From assembly GCA_934541015.1 (NCBI GenBank), contig CAKTDC010000009.1, forward strand, positions 1 through 64,000: a DNA stretch of 64,000 nt. Reading direction: 5' to 3'. A program made the translations under genes and the position numbers. This document shows, in pieces, positions 1-9,176 of the stretch. The notes under the pieces are model-generated. The model ran no database searches, was not told the origin of the DNA, and worked only from the letters and a program-made list of their open reading frames with translations. Origin of the DNA: an uncultured Luteimonas sp. Lineage in GTDB: Bacteria; Pseudomonadota; Gammaproteobacteria; Xanthomonadales; Xanthomonadaceae. The stretch's first letter is position 1; each line of letters opens with the position of its first letter.

Positions 1-690
1 AACCTGCCATCGACTGGCAATGATTGGGGCGATACCGCGATTGTTGCTATTGCCGGCGGAACTACTTCCGTGATGACCGGAGGGAAGTTCGGAAACGGCG
101 CTGTGACTGCGACAATGCAGTACCACTTAAACCAAGTGTTCGGCAGAATTAACGGTTATTTTGCTGCTCGTGCCGCAAATAAAGTAATAAATGCAGGTGG
201 CATGAGGGGTATCGGCTATTCGAACGAAGGAATGCTAGCGCATACGTGGGGCAGGAAGGTAATTAACATAGCAAGTCGCTATGGCGTTGAGTTGGGCGTT
301 AGGATATATGAAAAAAACGGCTTGTATTATATTGGAGAAACTGGTAGCTCGGGAGCGGGAACTGAAGTTAGCTTGAGAGATATGCCTCATGACCCATCAT
401 TGGGGAGATGGAGTGCTGTAGCTCACACTCATCCATCTGTTATTGGTGGAAACAACCTGTCCTACGGAGAAAATATGACCGTATACAAAGAACAGGGTGT
501 ACTTGGTTACCAATATACAAGTAGAATTGGCGGTGATATTGCAACGGGAGTGGCTAATAAGCTAAACATCTATAGTTATGGAGGAAACCCCAGAGGGTTT
601 TCTTCTTGGAACTATCAAAACGTTTACGATAGCCTTGGTGAAGGCGATGAAGTTTATGCGTGTGAAACATTGAGACCAAGAACATGTTAG
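1..690 (+). CDS. RHS-type polymorphic toxin, C-terminal part (5' end outside window)
   Basis: The frame is open from the first base, so this is the end of a longer protein. Visible residues begin with a segment rich in Gly and Thr followed by GGKFGNGAVTATMQYHLNQ, a pattern common at the end of the RHS core, just before the variable tip. The tip (about residues 60-230 of the visible part) carries AHTHP (bases about 421-435) in a context like DUF4329/JAB-like domains of RHS tips, where His residues bind metal. I infer a secreted or contact-dependent effector with a JAB-like tip. Base composition is clearly more AT-rich than everything after 1300, as is usual for exchanged toxin tips. Its stop overlaps the next start by 7 nt, which suggests a toxin/immunity pair. 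Exact activity is unknown. Confidence 0.7.
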   Translation, partial: NLPSTGNDWGDTAIVAIAGGTTSVMTGGKFGNGAVTATMQYHLNQVFGRINGYFAARAANKVINAGGMRGIGYSNEGMLAHTWGRKVINIASRYGVELGVRIYEKNGLYYIGETGSSGAGTEVSLRDMPHDPSLGRWSAVAHTHPSVIGGNNLSYGENMTVYKEQGVLGYQYTSRIGGDIATGVANKLNIYSYGGNPRGFSSWNYQNVYDSLGEGDEVYACETLRPRTC

Positions 691-1199
691 TGAGGTTAAT
701 TTTCTGCGGATTTACTGTAGTATTTTTGACATGTTGCAAGCATGAAGAAAGATCTTGTGATTCAAATGATCCTCTTCACAGTTTACCCTGCCCAGTTTCT
801 ATGTATGAGGTTATTGCAAATCCTGAGAGGTATGACGGAAATTTCATTCAGGTGCACGGGTTTTTTGTGAGGTCCAAGAGGAATGTTTTGTTCTCAGATA
901 GGGATTCCATGGAATATTCATGGATTATAAATTCTATAGACGTTATTGATTCTGATGGCGCATTGGCTGGAGTTAAAAGTGGCCCTGTATCCATAGATGG
1001 GATTCTTGAGGTAAAAGCAACAGTAGGCTCCAATGCTGGAATTGGCTCTGATGCAGTTCTTCCTTATGGAGTCATACATGCTATTAGAGGAACCTCTGGG
1101 GATCGAAGGAGGGCCTATTCGTGCGGAACGGATGAGTCTGACTTTGGTTACGTTAGGGATTTGATTGGTGAAAGTAGTTGCGGCCCAGGCGGCAGGTAG
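684..1199 (+). CDS. Small lipoprotein-like protein, candidate immunity protein
   Basis: 171 aa. A short hydrophobic N-terminus ending FLTCCK looks like a lipoprotein signal, with Cys at about residue 17 or 18. The body contains YEVIANPERYDGNFIQVHGFF-like text (about residues 33-55), a pattern seen in small OB-like domains of other proteobacterial lipoproteins. The ATG overlaps the toxin stop by 7 nt, so the two are probably co-translated. It shares the low GC of the toxin tip, which supports joint transfer. Position right after an RHS tip makes immunity the most likely role, but that is inference from context only. I recognise no enzyme motif. Confidence 0.55.
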   Translation: MLVRLIFCGFTVVFLTCCKHEERSCDSNDPLHSLPCPVSMYEVIANPERYDGNFIQVHGFFVRSKRNVLFSDRDSMEYSWIINSIDVIDSDGALAGVKSGPVSIDGILEVKATVGSNAGIGSDAVLPYGVIHAIRGTSGDRRRAYSCGTDESDFGYVRDLIGESSCGPGGR

Positions 1200-1495
1200 T
1201 CGCCTCTGGGATTAATGGTGTCGGATTAATGGTGTCAGAGATAATTGGTCGTCCCTGCGATTAATGGTGTCAGGGACAATTATCCAGGAACAGAGGCCGT
1301 AGCATATTTTTGGAGTCGTTGAGTAGGGTGCCTATTTCAGGCTCACTGCTCAGGTGCGCGCATGGTAATGGCCTGCTGAAGCTGATACTTCGGGGACGAC
1401 TACTTCAGGGGCGACCAGCTCCATGTCTGGACGCCGCCTCGGAACTCCGGCGTAAGAGGAAACGGGCGCTGCCTCGGCGCAGCCCGCTCCCGCGG
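1200..1495. other. Intergenic stretch with short repeated motif, no gene
   Basis: Between the lipoprotein stop and the end of the phzF-like gene. It holds three copies of ATTAATGGTGTC (starting at 1211, 1225 and 1260), the last two continuing as AGAGA or AGGGA. No credible reading frame with normal codon use covers it. Composition changes here from AT-rich to the GC-rich background. Confidence 0.6.
1211..1282 (+). repeat. Three copies of a 12-nt GTGTC motif
   Basis: Copies of ATTAATGGTGTC start at 1211, 1225 and 1260. The third continues as AGGGACAATTAT. A related string (AATGGTGTCAGGGACAGTTT) stands alone at 44760-44779. Short GTGTCAGGGACA strings are, to my memory, often seen at borders of REP-associated tyrosine transposase units in gammaproteobacteria; no transposase is present here, so that link is only a guess. 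Confidence 0.6.
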
Positions 1496-2371
1496 TCACC
1501 AGTCGATCACGCCCTCGACCACCGTCTGCACGCGGCCGCCGGACCAGACGTCGCCGGCCGCGTCCACGCGCAGTTCGATGATCGCGTCGTGGCCGACTTC
1601 GCGTCCCTGGCTGATGCGGTAGAAGCCGCTGTCGCCCGGGAGCGCGTCCCGGGAGGCGAGCCACGCCGCCAGCGTGGCGTTGGCCGCGCCCGAGGCGGCG
1701 TCCTCGAATGGCGCGGGCGCGCCGACCCAGGCGCGGACGGCGAGGTAGTAGACCGGATCGTCGCTGCGCGCGAATGCGCACAGGCCCATGCTGTCGGTGT
1801 CCAGGGCCAGGCGTGCGATGGCGGCCCAGTCCGGCGTCGCCGAACGCAGCGCGGCCTCGTCGGCGAGTTCGGCCAGCCACCAGCGCCGTCCGCCGTCCAT
1901 CAGCGCCTGCGGCAGCGCGCCCAGGCGCAGGCCGGCAAGCGCGTCGCGCAGCAGCGGATGCGACGGGTCGGCGACCTCGACCACGCGTGCGCGCGGCGTG
2001 CGCACGGCGATCGTGCGCCGGCTGCCTTCGCCCGAGACCTGCAGCGGCAGTTCGCCGGCGATGCCGGCCTGCACCAGCAGGCCGTTGCGCGGCGTCGCCA
2101 GCCCCGCTTCGAGCACGGCGTGGGCGGTGCCGACGCTCGGGTGGCCGGCGAACGGCACTTCGCGCCGCGGGCTGAACATGCGGATGCCGTAGTCCGCGGT
2201 CGGCGTCGGTGCGGGGAACACGAAGGTGGTTTCCGGCAGCCGCGTCCAGCGGGCGATGGCCTGCATGGTGGCATCGTCCAGGCCTTCGCCATCGAGCACG
2301 ACGGCGAGCGGATTGCCCGCGCCGGGCCGGTCGGCGAACACATCGAGCTGCAGGTAACGGCGTCGGGGCAT
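1496..2371 (-). CDS. PhzF family isomerase-like protein
   Basis: 291 aa, normal length for the family. Starts with RRRYLQLDVF, then GAGNPLAVV (residues 17-25), the proposed catalytic Glu in RLPETTF (E47), FAGHPSVGTAH from residue 74, and the C-terminal DAASGAANATLAAWL that mirrors the first half. PhzF proteins are two-lobed and related to diaminopimelate epimerase; PhzF itself isomerises a phenazine precursor, but most members have unknown substrates. No phenazine genes are nearby. ATG at 2371 was chosen because upstream in-frame residues are Pro-rich and overlap the leader of the divergent lysC-lysA gene. Confidence 0.88.
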   Translation of the reverse strand: MPRRRYLQLDVFADRPGAGNPLAVVLDGEGLDDATMQAIARWTRLPETTFVFPAPTPTADYGIRMFSPRREVPFAGHPSVGTAHAVLEAGLATPRNGLLVQAGIAGELPLQVSGEGSRRTIAVRTPRARVVEVADPSHPLLRDALAGLRLGALPQALMDGGRRWWLAELADEAALRSATPDWAAIARLALDTDSMGLCAFARSDDPVYYLAVRAWVGAPAPFEDAASGAANATLAAWLASRDALPGDSGFYRISQGREVGHDAIIELRVDAAGDVWSGGRVQTVVEGVIDW

Positions 2372-2509
2372 GGGCGAGGGCCTTGGATTAGAATCCGGAC
2401 AGTCCGGGGGCGGGAGTTGGGCGGGGAAGCGGAACCGCACGTTCCGCCTGCCGGTTCCAAACCTTCAGGTTCCGGCCTTCCACCATACTATCCAACGCGC
2501 CCGCATCCG

Positions 2510-5110
2510 ATGCCCTCCTCTCCTCATGTCGACCCCTGGGTCGTGCTCAAGTTCGGCGGCACCTCGGTGTCGCAGCGCCAGCGCTGGGACACCATCGGGC
2601 AGATGGCGCGCAAACGCGCGGAGGAAGAGGGCGCGCGGGTGCTGGTGGTGGTGTCGGCGATGTCCGGCGTCACCAACGCGCTGGCGGCGATCGCCGATGG
2701 CGCCGCCGATGCGCAGGCACGGATCGAGGCGCTGGCCGCGCGCCACCTGGAACTCGCCCGCGAACTGGGCCTGGATGCGGAGGCGGTGCTGGCGCAGCGG
2801 CTGTCGGCCCTGCGCGGCCTGCTGTCCGATGCCCGCGCCGGCGCGCGGCCGTTCGACTGGCAGGCCGAGCTGCTGGCCCAGGGCGAGCTGCTGTCCTCGA
2901 CGCTGGGTGCGGCCTGTCTGCGCGCGCAGGGGCTGGATTGCGGCTGGTGCGACGCGCGCGACTGGCTCGATGCCGTCGAACTTCCGAACCAGAGCGACTG
3001 GAGCCGGCGGCTGTCGGTGTCCTGCCGGCGCGAGGCCGACGACGGCTGGCGCGCGCGCTTCGCCGCGCAGCCGGCGCGGCTGCTGATCACCCAGGGCTTC
3101 ATCGCCCGCCACGGCGACGGCGGCACGGCGGTGCTCGGGCGCGGTGGTTCGGACACCTCCGCCGCCCTGTTCGGCGGGCTGCTGGGCGCGCGCCGCGTGG
3201 AAATCTGGACCGACGTGCCCGGCATGTTCAGCGCCAATCCGCGCGATGTCCCGGATGCGCGCCTGCTGACCCGGCTCGATTACGCCGAGGCGCAGGAGAT
3301 CTCCACCACCGGCGCCAAGGTGCTGCATCCGCGCGCGCTCGGCCCCTGCCGCGTGGCCGGCGTGCCGATCGCGATCCTCGACACCGGCCGCTGCGATCTC
3401 CCCGGCACGCGCATCGACAGCCAGGCCTCGCCGGTGCCCGGGGTCAAGGCGATCAGCCGCCGCAACGGCGTGGTCCTGGTGTCGATGGAATCGGTGGGCA
3501 TGTGGCAGTCGGTCGGCTTCCTCGCCGACATCTTCGACCGCTTCCGCCGGCACGGGCTGTCGGTGGACCTGATCGGTTCGGCCGAGACCAACGTCACCGT
3601 CTCGCTCGATCCCAGCGAGAACCTGGTGAGCACCGACGTGCTTGCGCGGCTGTCCGACGACCTGGCCGAAATCTGCCGGGTCAAGGTGATCGCGCCCTGC
3701 GCGGCGATCACCCTGGTCGGCCGCGGCATGCGCTCGCTGCTGCACAGGCTGTCGGATGTCTGGGCCACGTTCGGCAAGGAGCGCGTGCACCTGATCTCGC
3801 AGTCCTCCAATGATCTCAACCTGACCTTCGTGATCGACGAGGCCGACGCCGACGGCCTGCTGCCGCAGCTGCACGCGGAGCTGATCGCGAGCGGCGCGAT
3901 GCCGGTGGACAACGCGGAGGTGTTCGGCCCGAGCTGGCAGGAGATCCAGTTCGGCAAGCCGCCGCGCGTGCGCAAGTGGTGGGAAGGCGCCGGCGAACGC
4001 GCGCGCCTGCTGCAGGCCGCGGCGGCGGGCACGCCGCGCTATGTCTACAGCCTGGCGATCGTGCGCGAACGCGCGCGCCAGCTGCAGGCGGTGGAGGCCA
4101 TCGACCGCCGCTTCTTCGCGATCAAGGCCAACCCGCATCCGGCGATCCTGCGCGCGCTGGAGGCGGAGGGCTTCGGGCTGGAGTGCGTGTCGCAGGGAGA
4201 GCTCGGACACGTGTTCGCCACGCTGCCGGGCATCGATCCGTCGCGTGTGCTGTTCACGCCCAGCTTCGCGCCGAGGCGCGAGTACGAGGCGGCGTTCGCG
4301 CGCGGGGTGAACGTCACCCTCGACAACATCGAGGCGCTGCGCAACTGGCCGGAGACCTTCCGCGGCCGCGACCTGTGGCTGCGCATCGACCTGGGCCGCG
4401 GCGGCGGCCACCACGCCAAGGTGGTCACCGGCGGCACCGCGTCCAAGTTCGGCCTGCCGGTGGCGCAAGCGGACGCGTTCGCCGCGGCGGCGCGCGCGCT
4501 CGACGCGCGCATCACCGGCATCCACGCCCACCTCGGCAGCGGCATCGATCACCCGAAGCACTGGCGCGAGGTGTATGCGGAGCTGGCCGCGGTGGCCGAC
4601 GCCGTCGGCACCGTGGACACCATCGACATCGGCGGCGGCCTGACCATTCCCTACCGGCCCGACGACCAGCCCTTCGACCTGGCGCTGTGGGCCGAAGGCC
4701 TGGCCGAGATCAAGGCGGCATGGCCGCGCTACCGCCTCGCCATCGAACCGGGCCGTTTCATGGTGGCCGAGGCCGGCGCGCTGCTGGTCACGGTGACCCA
4801 GGTGGTGGAGAAGCAGGGCATCCGTCGCGTCGGGCTCGACGCCGGCATGAACGCGCTGATGCGGCCGACGCTGTACGAGGCGTACCACGGCATCCACAAC
4901 CTGTCGCGGCTGGACGAGGCGGCCGACACGGAATTCGACGTGGTCGGGCCGATCTGCGAGTCCGGCGACGTGTTCGGCATCAACCGGCCGCTGCCGGCGG
5001 CGACCGCCGAGGGCGACATCGTGCTGGTGTCCGACGCCGGTGCCTACGGCTACGTGATGGCCAACACCTACAACCTGCGCGCGCTGCCGGAAGAGGAGGT
5101 GCTGGAATGA
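2510..5110 (+). CDS. lysAC: Bifunctional aspartate kinase / diaminopimelate decarboxylase
   Basis: 866 aa fusion typical of Xanthomonadaceae. The aspartokinase half starts with KFGGTSV (K14) and includes GRGGSDTSAALFG and two ACT-like stretches up to about residue 455. The LysA half follows: PLP lysine in FAIKANPHP (K539), GIHAHLGSG, the Gly-rich phosphate loop IDIGGGL, EPGRFMV, and CESGDVFG with Cys about 816. It catalyses the first and last steps of lysine synthesis (aspartate phosphorylation; meso-DAP to lysine). The frame is open well upstream, but ATG at 2510 is placed four residues from the conserved core as in relatives. Its stop overlaps murL start (ATGA), coupling DAP/lysine metabolism with peptidoglycan precursor genes. 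Confidence 0.95.
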   Translation: MPSSPHVDPWVVLKFGGTSVSQRQRWDTIGQMARKRAEEEGARVLVVVSAMSGVTNALAAIADGAADAQARIEALAARHLELARELGLDAEAVLAQRLSALRGLLSDARAGARPFDWQAELLAQGELLSSTLGAACLRAQGLDCGWCDARDWLDAVELPNQSDWSRRLSVSCRREADDGWRARFAAQPARLLITQGFIARHGDGGTAVLGRGGSDTSAALFGGLLGARRVEIWTDVPGMFSANPRDVPDARLLTRLDYAEAQEISTTGAKVLHPRALGPCRVAGVPIAILDTGRCDLPGTRIDSQASPVPGVKAISRRNGVVLVSMESVGMWQSVGFLADIFDRFRRHGLSVDLIGSAETNVTVSLDPSENLVSTDVLARLSDDLAEICRVKVIAPCAAITLVGRGMRSLLHRLSDVWATFGKERVHLISQSSNDLNLTFVIDEADADGLLPQLHAELIASGAMPVDNAEVFGPSWQEIQFGKPPRVRKWWEGAGERARLLQAAAAGTPRYVYSLAIVRERARQLQAVEAIDRRFFAIKANPHPAILRALEAEGFGLECVSQGELGHVFATLPGIDPSRVLFTPSFAPRREYEAAFARGVNVTLDNIEALRNWPETFRGRDLWLRIDLGRGGGHHAKVVTGGTASKFGLPVAQADAFAAAARALDARITGIHAHLGSGIDHPKHWREVYAELAAVADAVGTVDTIDIGGGLTIPYRPDDQPFDLALWAEGLAEIKAAWPRYRLAIEPGRFMVAEAGALLVTVTQVVEKQGIRRVGLDAGMNALMRPTLYEAYHGIHNLSRLDEAADTEFDVVGPICESGDVFGINRPLPAATAEGDIVLVSDAGAYGYVMANTYNLRALPEEEVLE

Positions 5111-6582
5111 GCGCCCTGGCCTTCGGCCGCGACGCCATCGCCGCCTTCCGCTTCGTGCGCTGCGGCTTCGACCCGGCGAGCGGGGTCGCGCAGCTCGTCT
5201 ATGCCTTCGACGACGGCCCGGAGCTGGTGGAGACCGTGACGCTGCCGGGCGCGCCGTTCGCGCTCGACGAAGCGCGCTCCGCGGCCGCGGAGCGCGCGCT
5301 GCAGCTGCTGCATCTGGTCGCGGGCGTGAGCTATTACAAGGCTGCGGTGCCGCCGGAGCTCCGCATCGAGTCTTACGCCATCGATGCCGCCACTGCCGCG
5401 CTGCTGGAAGATGTCTACGTGCACGGCCTCGGCGAGTTTGCATACCGCAACCACCTCGACCTGCACGGCCGGATCCGGTTTCCGGTGGCCGGCGGGCCCC
5501 CGCCCCAGCCCTCCCCGGCGAGCGCGGGAGGGGTCGTCGCCGGGAACCCTTCCGATGCCCTTCCCGCGCTTGCGGGGGAAGGTGCCCGAAGGGCGGATGG
5601 GGGCGGGGCGCCGGCGCTGTCCCTGCGCCCCCACGCCCTGGTCGCCATCGGCGGCGGCAAGGACTCGCTGGTCAGCATCGAGGCGCTGCGTGCCGCCGGC
5701 GTCGGGCAGACCGTGACCTGGATCGGCGGTTCGCAGCTCATCCGCGCCTGCGCCGAGCGCACCGGCCTGCCCACGCTCAACATCGGCCGCCAGCTGGCGC
5801 CGGAGCTGTTCGAATACAACCGCCTCGGCGCGTGGAACGGGCATATCCCGGTGACCGCGGTGAATTCGGCGATCCTGGCCTTCGCCGCGATCGTGCTCGG
5901 CGTCGACCAGGTGGTGTTCTCCAACGAGCGCTCGGCCAGCTACGGCAGCCTGATCCTGGCGGCCGATGGCAGCGTCACCGGCGAGGTGAACCACCAGTGG
6001 TCGAAGGGCTGGACGTTCGAGCACGCGTTCGCCGCGCACCTGCGCAGCCATGTCGCGGCGGACCTGTCGTACTACTCGCTGCTGCGGCCGCTGAGCGAGC
6101 TTGCCGTCGCCCGCCAGTTCGCCGGGATCGACCGTTACGACGCGCATTTTTCCAGCTGCAACCGCAACTTCCACCTGCTTGGCGAGCGTCCGGTGAACCG
6201 CTGGTGCGGCGTCTGCCCGAAGTGCCATTTCGTGTTCCTGGCGCTGGCGCCGTTCATGCCCAAGCCGCGTCTGGTGGGCATCTTCGGCCGCAACCTGCTC
6301 GACGATCCGGGCCAGATCGCCGGCTACGACGCGCTGCTCGAGTACCGCGACCACAAGCCGTTCGAATGCGTGGGCGAGGGCCGCGAGTCGCGTGCGGCGA
6401 TGGCCGCGCTCGCCGCGCGCCCGGAATGGCGCGAGGATGCGGTGGTCGCGCGCTTCGCCCGCGAGATCGCGCCGCAGCTGGGCGCCGATGTGCCCGAGGT
6501 GGAAGCGCTGCTGGTGCCTGACGACGAACACGGCATTCCCGCGTCGCTGTGGGAGCGCCTGCGTGACCGCTTCTCCGCCTGA
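5107..6582 (+). CDS. murL: UDP-MurNAc-L-Ala-L-Glu epimerase MurL
   Basis: 491 aa. MurL, described in Xanthomonas oryzae, epimerises the terminal L-Glu of UDP-MurNAc-L-Ala-L-Glu to D-Glu with ATP. Here an ATP-binding-like loop [11 protein letters not shown] (around residue 180), [31 protein letters not shown] and a Cys pair [10 protein letters not shown] (near residue 370) are visible. Start ATG overlaps the lysA stop by 4 nt. Residues about 131-168 are a Pro/Gly/Ala-rich insert encoded by two GC palindromes (5509-5535 and 5558-5583) that match intergenic repeats of this genome, so the protein is longer than I expect for the family. It ends inside the start of murD2, so the two are translationally coupled. 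Confidence 0.9.
   Translation: MSALAFGRDAIAAFRFVRCGFDPASGVAQLVYAFDDGPELVETVTLPGAPFALDEARSAAAERALQLLHLVAGVSYYKAAVPPELRIESYAIDAATAALLEDVYVHGLGEFAYRNHLDLHGRIRFPVAGGPPPQPSPASAGGVVAGNPSDALPALAGEGARRADGGGAPALSLRPHALVAIGGGKDSLVSIEALRAAGVGQTVTWIGGSQLIRACAERTGLPTLNIGRQLAPELFEYNRLGAWNGHIPVTAVNSAILAFAAIVLGVDQVVFSNERSASYGSLILAADGSVTGEVNHQWSKGWTFEHAFAAHLRSHVAADLSYYSLLRPLSELAVARQFAGIDRYDAHFSSCNRNFHLLGERPVNRWCGVCPKCHFVFLALAPFMPKPRLVGIFGRNLLDDPGQIAGYDALLEYRDHKPFECVGEGRESRAAMAALAARPEWREDAVVARFAREIAPQLGADVPEVEALLVPDDEHGIPASLWERLRDRFSA
5498..5612 (+). repeat. Family-A palindromic repeat inside murL reading frame
   Basis: Two GC-rich inverted repeats about 50 nt apart (5510-5533 and 5558-5583) followed by GGTGCCCGAAGGGCGGATGG. 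The same string order, palindrome then GGTGCCGAAGGCGGATGGGGG, occurs between genes at 57015-57057. The insert keeps the murL frame open and adds roughly 38 residues. Confidence 0.75.
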
Positions 6583-8065
6583 TTTTCCGCAGCTTGCTGG
6601 CCGGCGCGTCGCGCTCTGGGGCTGGGGCCGCGAGGGCAGGGCGGCGTATGCGGCGCTGCGCGGTGCACGGGAGCCGGGATCGGAGCTGCAGGGGCAGGAA
6701 GCCGGAGCAGACTGCGGAGCCGGGCCGGGGGGCGAGCCGCGCATGCGGGGCGTCGCGGCGGATGGTGAAACGCGGTTTCCGGCGCGGCTGACGCTGTTCT
6801 GCACGCCGGCGGAGGCGGAGGAGGCGCGGGCGCTGGGGGACGCGGGGCTGGCGGTGGAAACCGGGGCCACGGCCGAGCGGCTGTCTGCGTTCGAGGTGGT
6901 GATCAAGTCGCCGGGGATCAGCCCGTACCGGCCCGAAGCGCTGGCGGCGGCCGAGCGCGGCACCCGGTTCATCGGCGGGACCGCGCTTTGGTTCGCGCGC
7001 AGGCCGGACGCCCGCACCGTGTGCGTCACCGGCACCAAGGGCAAGAGCACGACCTCGGCGCTGCTGGCCCACCTGCTGCGCGCCGGCGGGCACCGCACCG
7101 CGCTTACCGGCAATATCGGCCAGCCCCTGCTGGAACTGCTCGATGGCCGGGCCGACGTCTGGGTGATCGAGCTGTCGAGCTACCAGACGCGCGATGTCGC
7201 GCGCAGCGGGGTGCGCCCGGACATCGCGGTGGTCACCAACGTGTTTCCCGAGCACCTGGACTGGCACGGCAGCGAGGAGCGCTACGTCGCCGACAAGCTT
7301 TCGCTGCTGACCGGGGCGAAGCCGGAGATCGCCGTGCTCGATGCGCGCGATCCGCGGCTGGCGGCGCTGTCGCTGCCCGACAGCGAGGTGCGCTGGTTCG
7401 GGCGGGAGGACGGCTGGCACCTGCGCGGCGACGTGCTGTGGCGCGGCGACGAGGAGATCTTCGACACCGCCGGCGTGCCGCTGCCCGGCCGGCACAACCG
7501 CGGCAACCTGTGCGCGGCGCTCACCGCGATCGATGGCCTGGGGATCGATGCCGCGCCGCTGGCGGTGCATGCGCTCGGTTTCCGGCCGCTGCCGCACCGC
7601 CTGCAGCCGCTGGGGGAAGCCGGCGGCCTGCTGTACGTCAACGATTCGATCAGCACCACGCCGCACGCGACGCTCGCGGCGCTGGAGGTCTACCGCGACC
7701 GGCGGGTCGCGCTGCTGGTCGGCGGACACGACCGCGGAGTGGACTGGAGCGGATTCGGCGAAGCGATGCGGACGCAGGCGCCGGCGGGGATCGTCACGAT
7801 GGGCCAGAACGGGCCGCGGATCCACGCGCTGCTCGAGCCGGTGGCGCGGCAGGCCGGCTTTGTGCTGCGCCAGGCCGACGATCTGGCCGGCGCCGTCGCC
7901 GCGGCGCGCGACATTCTGGACGGGAGCGGCGTGGTGCTGCTGTCGCCGGGGGCGCCGAGCTTCGGCGCCTACGCCGACTACACCCGCCGTGGGCGCCATT
8001 TCGCCGCGCTCGCGGGCTTCGATCCGGAGTCGATCAGCGCCATTCCCGGTATCGGCATCGCCTGA
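6563..8065 (+). CDS. murD2: UDP-MurNAc-L-Ala--L-Glu ligase MurD2
   Basis: 500 aa Mur ligase. N-terminal Rossmann-like [20 protein letters not shown] loop [18 protein letters not shown], then [34 protein letters not shown] and the C-terminal VGGHDRG. In relatives MurD2 adds L-Glu (not D-Glu) to UDP-MurNAc-L-Ala; MurL then epimerises it. GTG at 6563 is preceded by GGAG with 8-nt spacing and lies 20 nt inside murL, the only sensible start upstream of the conserved core. Residues about 34-73 (6664-6785) form an odd Gly/Ala/Glu-rich segment not expected in the family; see findings. Confidence 0.88.
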   Translation: MTASPPDFPQLAGRRVALWGWGREGRAAYAALRGAREPGSELQGQEAGADCGAGPGGEPRMRGVAADGETRFPARLTLFCTPAEAEEARALGDAGLAVETGATAERLSAFEVVIKSPGISPYRPEALAAAERGTRFIGGTALWFARRPDARTVCVTGTKGKSTTSALLAHLLRAGGHRTALTGNIGQPLLELLDGRADVWVIELSSYQTRDVARSGVRPDIAVVTNVFPEHLDWHGSEERYVADKLSLLTGAKPEIAVLDARDPRLAALSLPDSEVRWFGREDGWHLRGDVLWRGDEEIFDTAGVPLPGRHNRGNLCAALTAIDGLGIDAAPLAVHALGFRPLPHRLQPLGEAGGLLYVNDSISTTPHATLAALEVYRDRRVALLVGGHDRGVDWSGFGEAMRTQAPAGIVTMGQNGPRIHALLEPVARQAGFVLRQADDLAGAVAAARDILDGSGVVLLSPGAPSFGAYADYTRRGRHFAALAGFDPESISAIPGIGIA

Positions 8066-8369
8066 GGGGTGGCCCGGAGGGCGTGGCGACCTCGCCCCCA
8101 TCCCCCGCTGCGCGGGGACTTCCCCCGCAGGCGGGGGAAGCAGGAGGTGCGGGCTTCCGTTGCGCCTGCCCCCATCCCCTGCTGCGCGGGACTTCCCCCG
8201 CAGGCGGGCGAAGAAGGCTGCGCCGCAGTTGCTCCTGCTCCTCCCCCGCGCGGCGGGGGAGGGTCGGGGTGGGGGTGCGTGACGCCGCAGCGTTTCCGCA
8301 CCGCCTCCGGCTTGGGACCCGCCCCGGAATGTTCTAGAGTCGGCCCAGGCCTCCCAACGGAATCCCCGC
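8066..8369. repeat. Intergenic cluster of family-A palindromic repeats
   Basis: No gene. Two near-identical direct copies of a palindromic unit (about 8094-8140 and 8168-8212) each read CCCCCATCCCC, then CGCTGCGCGGGG-like and CTTCCCCCGCAGGCGGGGGAAG hairpins. A third, related hairpin lies at 8239-8262. The same units occur at 33507-33560, 49370-49420 and 49590-49635. They may also terminate murD2 transcription. Confidence 0.75.
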
Positions 8370-9176
8370 ATGCGCCTCCCCGCAATCCTGACGGTCCTCC
8401 TCGCGATCGCGCTGTGCGCCGCCCCCGCTGCCGCCGCGACGAGGGCCCAGCCGCTGGATTGGACCGTCGACGGCGACAGCTTCAGCGGCTGGCTCGTCTA
8501 CGACGATGCCAGTGCCGAACTGCGCCCCGGGCTGGTCATGGTGCCCAACTGGATGGGGGTGACCGATGCGGCGGTGGAGCGGGCCCGGGCCGTCGCCGGC
8601 GACGGCTACGTGGTGCTGGTGGCCGACGTGTACGGCAAGGACCGGCGCCCCGCGAACGCCGCCGAGGCGTCGAAGCTCGTCGGCACCCTGCGCGGAGACG
8701 ATCGCGCCCTGCTGCGCGCGCGCACCCGCGCCGCCGTGGACGTGCTCAAGGCCCAGGCCGGCACGGCGCCGCTGCGGCCGGGCGAGGTCGGCGCGTTCGG
8801 CTTCTGTTTCGGCGGCACCGCCGTGCTCGAACTCGCCCGTGACGGGACTCCGATGGCCGGCGTCGTCAGCCTGCACGGCGGCCTCGCGCCCGGCGCGCAA
8901 TCGGCGACCGCGGCGGCCATCCCGGCGAAGGTCCTGGTGCTCAACGGCGCCGCCGACCGGGCGGTGCCGCCGGAGGACATCGTCGCCTTCGGCAGCGAGA
9001 TGGACGGCGCCGGAGCGGACTGGCAGTTCGTCAATTTCAGCGGCGCGGTCCACTGCTTCGCCGAGCCCGGCGCCGGCAACGATCCGGCCAGCAACTGCCG
9101 CTACGACGAACGCGCGGCCGCGCGCGCCTACCGGATGATGGACGGCTTCTTCGGCGAGGCCTTCGGCGCCGACTGA
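8370..9176 (+). CDS. Secreted dienelactone hydrolase family protein
   Basis: 268 aa with a signal peptide (hydrophobic residues 4-22, cut near AAAAT). Alpha/beta hydrolase of the dienelactone hydrolase family: nucleophile Cys in GFCFGG (C146), acid Asp in NGAADRAV, and His in SGAVHCFAEPGAGND. The Cys-Asp-His triad of the family is complete. Such proteins hydrolyse lactones or small esters; the periplasmic location suggests a general esterase role and the true substrate is unknown. It is probably transcribed alone because a repeat cluster precedes it and a convergent gene follows. Confidence 0.85.
   Translation: MRLPAILTVLLAIALCAAPAAAATRAQPLDWTVDGDSFSGWLVYDDASAELRPGLVMVPNWMGVTDAAVERARAVAGDGYVVLVADVYGKDRRPANAAEASKLVGTLRGDDRALLRARTRAAVDVLKAQAGTAPLRPGEVGAFGFCFGGTAVLELARDGTPMAGVVSLHGGLAPGAQSATAAAIPAKVLVLNGAADRAVPPEDIVAFGSEMDGAGADWQFVNFSGAVHCFAEPGAGNDPASNCRYDERAAARAYRMMDGFFGEAFGAD

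Noticed and set aside
1310..2509. N-terminal extension of the aspartokinase gene
   Set aside because: The frame is open but lies opposite the phzF-like gene and encodes Arg/Ala-rich text with no family match.
2465..5443. Large minus-strand frame opposite lysC-lysA
   Set aside because: It is an Arg/His/Ala-rich shadow, a common effect of high GC, with no domain.
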